From the NCBI GenBank assembly GCA_043101635.1, contig JBICIE010000288.1, positions 1 through 13,520 on the forward strand: 13,520 nucleotides of DNA. Reading direction: 5' to 3'. The position numbers and the translations under genes are program-made. The stretch is from CAYMJK01 sp043101635. Lineage in GTDB: Bacteria; Planctomycetota; Phycisphaerae; Phycisphaerales; UBA1924. The notes beneath the pieces are model-generated. The model was not told where the DNA came from, ran no database searches, and was given only the letters and a program-made list of their open reading frames with translations. Positions 12,305 through 13,520 of this stretch are shown in pieces. The stretch's first letter is position 1; each line of letters begins with the position of its first letter.

Positions 12305-13129
12305 ATGCGCGGCGCGCGCACAATCAAGCCAGCGTTCACGCTCATCGAGCTTCTGGTCGTGATCGCGATCATCGCGATCCTCTTCGGGCTGATCGCGCCA
12401 CAGCTGGCGGGGGCCCGCAGCTCTGCACGACAGGTGGCGTGCTCGAGCAACCTCCGCCAGCTCGCGATCGCCTGGACCATGTACGCCGACGCCCACGCGG
12501 GGCGTGTCATGCCGCTGGCCTACTTCGAGCAGCGCGACATCGGCGCCGGCGACCGCGTCTTCTGGTGGGGCGCCGATGGCAGCGTGACCGGGCGCATCGA
12601 CCACAACCGCGGCTTCATCGCCCCCTACCTCGATGACGCCCTGCACGAGCGCAGCGTCTACGAATGTCCCGCCGAGCCCTGGGGCAACTACCGGACCCAG
12701 ACCCGCACCGGCGAGATCACCAGCACCTACGGCTACAACGGGTACTACCTCTCGCCGGTCAAGACGCCGGGCTGGCACCTCGAGATCGGGTCACAGCTCT
12801 GGAAGCGCATGAGCGTAATCGAAGATCCGTCATCGCTGTTCATCTTCGCCGACACGCTGCTGCCCGGCCGCCCGCCCTCCAACAACGCCCTGCTCGACCC
12901 GCCCATGCTCTTCACCGGCTCGCGCTGGAAGCCGAACCGTTCCCCCACCACCGCCTTCCGCCACTTCGAAAACCAGACATCGGGCGTCGTCATCACCGCC
13001 CGGGCCGACGCCTCGGTCCAGGCCGTGCGCTCCCGGGCCGACTGGCTGATCGAGTCCTCCCGGCGCATCGGCTCGGTCGGGACCGCCAACGACCCGCACT
13101 ATGTTCCCGACTGGGAGCGCTGGAAGTAG
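12305..13129 (+). CDS. Prepilin-type protein (planctomycete DUF1559-like)
   Basis: ATG 12305 lies three bases after the stop of the propeller gene, so translation is likely coupled. The 274-aa protein begins MRGARTIKPA-FTLIELLVVIAIIAILFG, a type III (prepilin) signal: a basic leader, cleavage before Phe, Glu at +5 and a hydrophobic helix. The residue before the cut is Ala, not the usual Gly. The region after the helix (ARSSARQVACSSNLRQLAIA) is the standard start of planctomycete pseudopilin-like proteins. The large C-terminal domain includes DPSSLFIFADTLLPG and a degenerate version of the family's terminal H-X9-DG motif (HFENQTSGVVITARADAS). Such proteins are abundant in planctomycetes and their role is poorly known. 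Its presence in a B12-controlled unit suggests a surface or secretion function there. Confidence 0.87.
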   Translation: MRGARTIKPAFTLIELLVVIAIIAILFGLIAPQLAGARSSARQVACSSNLRQLAIAWTMYADAHAGRVMPLAYFEQRDIGAGDRVFWWGADGSVTGRIDHNRGFIAPYLDDALHERSVYECPAEPWGNYRTQTRTGEITSTYGYNGYYLSPVKTPGWHLEIGSQLWKRMSVIEDPSSLFIFADTLLPGRPPSNNALLDPPMLFTGSRWKPNRSPTTAFRHFENQTSGVVITARADASVQAVRSRADWLIESSRRIGSVGTANDPHYVPDWERWK

Positions 13130-13135
13130 CTCTTG

Positions 13136-13174
13136 GGCAGGCCCCCACTCCGTGGGGAGACTACCGCGCCTGCC
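13136..13174 (+). terminator. Two-part terminator-like hairpin after the prepilin gene
   Basis: The outer stem GGCAGGC (13136-13142) pairs with GCCTGCC (13168-13174). The inner stem CCCCAC (13143-13148) pairs with GTGGGG (13152-13157) around a TCC loop. It begins six bases after the stop codon and marks the likely end of the operon. Confidence 0.6.
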
Positions 13175-13238
13175 GGTCCTCCGATCGCCCCGCCTCACGC
13201 CGGCCCCATCCGAACTCTCCCCCTACGCTTGTTCCCAC

Positions 13239-13469
13239 ATGGCCGTCACGCGCTGCATCTGTCACGACATCACCTTCGCCGAGTTGCTCGAGCTGCGCGA
13301 CCGCACTGGCGCGAGTTTCGAGGAGTTGACCGAGATGACCGGCGCCGGTACGAGCTGCGGCATGTGCCGCGAGTACATCCGCACCGCCCTGCGCACCGGG
13401 CGCACCTCCCTGCCCCTGCTGAGCAACAAGGAGCTCCGCGAACTCGCCGACCAGGAGTGCGCCGGGTAG
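13239..13469 (+). CDS. BFD-like [2Fe-2S]-binding small protein
   Basis: This 76-aa protein has the cysteine pattern of the BFD-like [2Fe-2S] fold: C6-x-C8, 31 residues, then C40-x2-C43 (MAVTRCICHD ... GTSCGMCREYI). Family members include bacterioferritin-associated ferredoxin and cluster domains of nitrite reductases and other redox enzymes. As a stand-alone protein it is a small electron carrier or regulator, cytoplasmic, with no signal peptide. I chose ATG 13239 because the cluster motif starts right after it, and the longer frame from 13101 passes through the terminator hairpin. No Shine-Dalgarno site is visible. A TACGCT box (13224-13229) lies just upstream, which would make the message nearly leaderless. 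A hairpin separates it from the prepilin gene, so it is probably its own unit. The exact member (Bfd or other) cannot be decided. Confidence 0.85.
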   Translation: MAVTRCICHDITFAELLELRDRTGASFEELTEMTGAGTSCGMCREYIRTALRTGRTSLPLLSNKELRELADQECAG

Positions 13470-13476
13470 GGACCGC

Positions 13477-13492
13477 GGGGGCGCAAGCTCCC
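13477..13492 (+). terminator. Terminator-like hairpin after the BFD-like gene
   Basis: A 6-bp stem with one G-U pair (GGGGGC with GCTCCC) closes a stable GCAA tetraloop, eight bases after the stop codon. There is no T-tract. Confidence 0.5.
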
Positions 13493-13520
13493 CGGGGCCC
13501 TCCCGGTCCTGCGCGCGGCG

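Overview
The window looks like a contig end from a GC-rich planctomycete of the class Phycisphaerae (inference). It carries six secreted proteins ending in two-repeat 'GC-type' dockerin domains, a PEP-CTERM-like sorting signal, a prepilin-like protein of the planctomycete type and strongly GC-biased third codon positions. The first 17 bases are residual Illumina adapter, so the left edge is a raw assembly end.

Layout. Left arm (19-1847, minus strand): the first 34 codons of a secreted protein cut off by the contig end, a 470-bp gap holding its promoter, and a 418-aa protein of unknown function with an N-terminal helix-turn-helix-like segment. A divergent promoter region (1848-2064) contains a 39-bp nested palindrome overlapping a sigma70-like -35 box. 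Two stand-alone dockerin genes follow on the plus strand (2065-2916, and 3266-4143 with an apparent 1-nt frameshift just after its signal peptide).

Middle (4098-9025): a 193-aa protein of unknown function, then three tandem copies of a two-gene cassette. Each copy is a secreted Rossmann-like/dockerin protein followed, through a stop codon embedded in the next ribosome binding site, by a LamG/concanavalin-type protein without signal peptide. The LamG gene is intact only in the third copy (8381-9025). In copy 1 it stops after 61 aa and overlaps the next gene; in copy 2 it is fused out of frame to the tail of another dockerin gene. That tail and its 3' hairpin are a 123-bp near-copy of the segment at 4098-4221. 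This is a locus reshaped by duplication and deletion.

Right arm (9443-13129): a TTGACA promoter with an extended -10 drives a clear cobalamin riboswitch (about 9481-9668), followed by an apparent operon. It encodes a PEP-CTERM-like surface protein (TTG start at 9840), a secreted PQQ-type beta-propeller with an EF-hand loop and a dockerin (GTG start at 10739), and a prepilin-like protein (12305). No B12 biosynthesis gene is seen. The riboswitch plus surface protein plus propeller resembles, by analogy only, the B12 capture proteins of Bacteroidetes, and is the most interesting system here. A small BFD-like [2Fe-2S] protein (13239-13469) closes the window.

An extended -10 motif TGGTAGAYT recurs at three promoters, with a weaker relative at the riboswitch. 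No tRNA, rRNA, CRISPR, transposase or cohesin gene was seen.
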